Positions 14,036-15,974 of a stretch of 15,974 nt of DNA are shown piece after piece. The notes under the pieces were generated by a model. The model did not search any database. It saw only the letters and a list, made by a program, of their open reading frames with translations, and was not told the DNA's origin. A program made the translations under genes and the position numbers. Source of the DNA: Bacteroidota bacterium (lineage in GTDB: Bacteria; Bacteroidota; Bacteroidia; Bacteroidales; VadinHA17); the NCBI GenBank assembly GCA_021816545.1, contig JAKAXP010000022.1:1-15974 (forward strand), read 5' to 3'. Within the stretch, counting starts at the first letter, position 1. Each line of letters opens with the position of its first letter.

Positions 14036-15163
14036 GGTATAGTAGACCCCTGCCGCAATGAAAGTGTATATAATATTTGGTATCCACATTGCAAGAGCGG
14101 GGTTAAGGTCGCCCTTCAGCGAAAACTGGGACGAGAACTGCATGAACAGTATATACGAGAATGTCAGCATCAGCCCCAGCCCTATCTGCATCCCGATCCC
14201 TCCCTTGATCTTGCGCGAGGAAAGCGAAACGCCGATAATCGTCAGTATGAAGAATGCAAACGGTGAAGCATACCGCCGGTGCTTCTCATTGAGGTAGAGT
14301 TTGATCTCATCAGACCCCTGTGATTTGAGAACATCAATATAGTCTGCCAGCTCTCCGCGGGTCATCGTGTGGACAAACTCCGGTGCCCGGGTGAAATCAT
14401 CAGGCCCCACGTTAAGTACGGTATCTATCCTTCGCCCGCTGCTTATCCGCTCTCCCAGGCTGTCTGTCTCCCTGATGTAGTACCACCATGCACCCCATTT
14501 GTTCGTGGTACTGTCCCACCTGATCATGTTTGCAGTCATCTTTGACTCAAGCATCCCCTTGTCATCGAACTTCTCCATGCTGAAGTTGCGCCCGCTCTGG
14601 GAGATCCTGTTGTACTGCTCCATGTATATATAGACATTGGGGTAAACCTGCCTGTGGACTGAAGATACATTTACCCGCCTGAAGTCGGAACTCCGGTAGT
14701 ATTTTTCCTCAAAATCAAGCCTGGCGATGTTGGAGTGCGGAAGCACATAGTTCTGCAGCATAAATGCAAAGATTGCTATGAAACCGGCTGAAATGAGGTA
14801 GGGTATCATCAGCCTCCTGAAGCTCATGCCGCTGTTCAGCATCGCAATGATCTCGGTGTTGACAGCCATCCTCGAGGTAAAGAAGATCACCGAGATGAAG
14901 ACGAACATGGGTGCAAACAGGGTGGCAAAATAGGGAATGAAATTCAGATAGTAATCAAAGACGATTGCCTTCAGAGGTGCCTGTTTCTGAATAAAGTCAT
15001 CTATCTTTTCCGAGAAGTCAAAGATCACGGCAATGCCCAGTATGAGCAGAAGCGAGAAGATAAACGTCCCGAGGAACTGCCTGATAATATACCAGTCAAG
15101 AATCCCCGGTGAGATTTTCTTCAGGCTCTTTGCGAAATTCTTCGAACTGTCTCTTCCTTCCAT
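14024..15163 (-). CDS. lptG: LptF/LptG-family lipopolysaccharide export permease
   Basis: A 379-residue inner-membrane permease of the LptB2FG transporter, which extracts lipopolysaccharide from the inner membrane and passes it to the periplasmic bridge. Membrane segments are visible at about 30-50, 70-98 and 117-140, then a periplasmic beta-jellyroll (about 145-295), then three more segments at about 300-316, 322-345 and 356-376. The stretch ALNSG-like MLNSGMSFRRLMIP (108-121) matches the coupling helix that contacts the ATPase LptB. LptF and LptG are hard to tell apart; I use lptG because the neighbour of tgt in Bacteroidota is usually so named. The start ATG 15163 lies 43 bases inside tgt in another frame, and no later ATG or GTG precedes the conserved ILDWYIIRQFLGTF, so the overlap looks real. 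Confidence 0.92.
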   Translation of the reverse strand: MEGRDSSKNFAKSLKKISPGILDWYIIRQFLGTFIFSLLLILGIAVIFDFSEKIDDFIQKQAPLKAIVFDYYLNFIPYFATLFAPMFVFISVIFFTSRMAVNTEIIAMLNSGMSFRRLMIPYLISAGFIAIFAFMLQNYVLPHSNIARLDFEEKYYRSSDFRRVNVSSVHRQVYPNVYIYMEQYNRISQSGRNFSMEKFDDKGMLESKMTANMIRWDSTTNKWGAWWYYIRETDSLGERISSGRRIDTVLNVGPDDFTRAPEFVHTMTRGELADYIDVLKSQGSDEIKLYLNEKHRRYASPFAFFILTIIGVSLSSRKIKGGIGMQIGLGLMLTFSYILFMQFSSQFSLKGDLNPALAMWIPNIIYTFIAAGVYYTAPK

Positions 15164-15974
15164 GACCCGAATGTACCGTCTGCTATTCTCTCTCTTGCCT
15201 CTCTCACCAGGCTGAGGTAAAAGGCAAGGTTATGTATTGTTGCTATCTGTGCCCCGAGCATCTCGCCTGCAATGACCAGGTGCCGGAGGTAAGCCTTTGT
15301 ATAGGTTCTGCTTATTTCAGAATGTGAACCGGCGTCGATTGGTGAAAAGTCTGTTGCCCACCTCTGGTTTCTTATGTTTATAATTCCATCCCATGTGAAC
15401 AGCATCCCGTTGCGGCCGTTGCGCGTTGGCATCACACAGTCAAACATATCCACTCCGCGTGCGATCCCCTCAAGTATGTTTGCAGGGGTGCCCACCCCCA
15501 TCAGGTAGCGGGGTTTGTCTGCCGGGAGTATTTCATTCACAACTTCAATCATTTCGTACATCACCTCTGCCGGTTCCCCTACCGAGAGTCCGCCGATGGC
15601 GTTTCCCGGCATGCCGGCTGAGGCGCACTTCTCCGCCGATATCTTCCGCAGGTCACCGTAAACGGCTCCCTGCACTATCGGGAACAGCATCTGTTCTTTC
15701 CCGTAGAGCGGTTCAGTGCTGCCCATCTGCGCCACACACCTGTCGAGCCACCTGTGCGTCAGTTCCATGGATTTCATGGCATACCTGTGATCACACGGAT
15801 AGGGGGCACATTCATCAAAGGCCATGATTATATCAGCCCCTATCGCCCTCTGTATGTCAATAACGCCTTCAGGGGTGAAGAGATGCTTTGACCCGTCTAT
15901 ATGCGACCTGAAGATGGCACCCTCCTCGGTGAGCTTCCGGTTTGCTGCCAGGGAAAAGACCTGGTAACCGCCGC
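15121..15974 (-). CDS. tgt: tRNA-guanine transglycosylase, 3' part (right edge cuts the gene)
   Basis: Exchanges guanine for the queuosine precursor preQ1 at position 34 of tRNAs with GUN anticodons. About 284 codons are visible and the frame is open to the right edge, so the ATG at 15825 is an internal methionine; about 90 N-terminal residues are missing by family comparison. Visible motifs in order are GGYQVFSL at the edge, IDGSKHLFTPEGVIDIQ, IMAFDEC, the substrate-pocket GNAIGGLSVGEP, RYLMGVGTPANILEGI, and GVDMFDCVMPTRNGRNG, which contains the nucleophilic Asp. In the zinc site, the usual CxCx2C is replaced by S-H-S-E-I-S (codons 15327-15310), while the histidine of TIHNLAFY (15234-15232) remains. 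The protein end overlaps the lptG start by 43 bases. Function assignment is secure; zinc binding is doubtful. Confidence 0.95.
   Translation of the reverse strand, partial: GGYQVFSLAANRKLTEEGAIFRSHIDGSKHLFTPEGVIDIQRAIGADIIMAFDECAPYPCDHRYAMKSMELTHRWLDRCVAQMGSTEPLYGKEQMLFPIVQGAVYGDLRKISAEKCASAGMPGNAIGGLSVGEPAEVMYEMIEVVNEILPADKPRYLMGVGTPANILEGIARGVDMFDCVMPTRNGRNGMLFTWDGIINIRNQRWATDFSPIDAGSHSEISRTYTKAYLRHLVIAGEMLGAQIATIHNLAFYLSLVREARERIADGTFGSWKEETVRRISQRA

Noticed and set aside
1..15974. A defence system, prophage, transposon, biosynthetic cluster, tRNA or rRNA.
   Set aside because: Every substantial open frame except the 5253-6017 gene belongs to a recognised family, mostly housekeeping; no transposase, integrase, flanking repeats, tRNA-like cloverleaf or array was seen by eye.

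Overview
This window is ordinary chromosomal housekeeping DNA from a member of the Bacteroidota, most likely of or near the order Bacteroidales. The evidence is a MurF-alanine racemase fusion, a signal-peptide/CarboxypepD_reg-like/DUF5686 outer-membrane protein, LptG encoded next to Tgt, several exact matches to the Bacteroidota -7 promoter element TAnnTTTG, and start codons mostly without strong Shine-Dalgarno sequences. I see no 16S, tRNA, mobile element, prophage, CRISPR or integrase signal. Genes are tightly packed; the largest gene-free stretch is about 217 bases (10952-11168), so no gap exceeds 300 bases. The genus cannot be fixed from the sequence.

Layout. Positions 1-1286 (+) hold the 3' part of glutamine-dependent NAD+ synthetase (nadE, cut by the left edge). 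A Crp/Fnr-family regulator follows at 1398-2099 (+). It converges with zero spacing on murF-alr (4556-2100, -), which is translationally coupled behind thymidine kinase (tdk, 5134-4553, -). A roughly 120-base divergent region separates tdk from a plus-strand operon of three overlapping genes: an uncharacterised 254-residue protein with 15-residue tandem repeats (5253-6017), rsmI (6010-6708) and a DUF5686-type outer-membrane protein (6705-9404). This operon converges on dnaB (10951-9425, -). A 217-base divergent region separates dnaB from ispE (11169-11990, +). ispE converges on a biotin carrier protein and carboxyltransferase pair (13932-12051, -). lptG (15163-14024, -) and tgt (cut by the right edge, -) lie upstream of that pair and overlap each other by 43 bases.

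Functions represented are NAD synthesis, peptidoglycan precursor synthesis (D-Ala supply and D-Ala-D-Ala addition in one polypeptide), thymidine salvage, 16S rRNA methylation, replication fork unwinding, non-mevalonate isoprenoid synthesis, biotin-dependent acyl-CoA carboxylation or decarboxylation, lipopolysaccharide export, and queuosine tRNA modification. They do not form one dedicated pathway.

I did not find a convincing previously undescribed system. The points most worth a second look are the Tgt protein, whose three zinc-binding cysteines appear to be serines; the uncharacterised repeat protein upstream of rsmI; an inverted repeat at the predicted dnaB promoter; the palindrome in the tdk divergent promoter region; and the carboxyltransferase/biotin-carrier pair that has no biotin carboxylase beside it.
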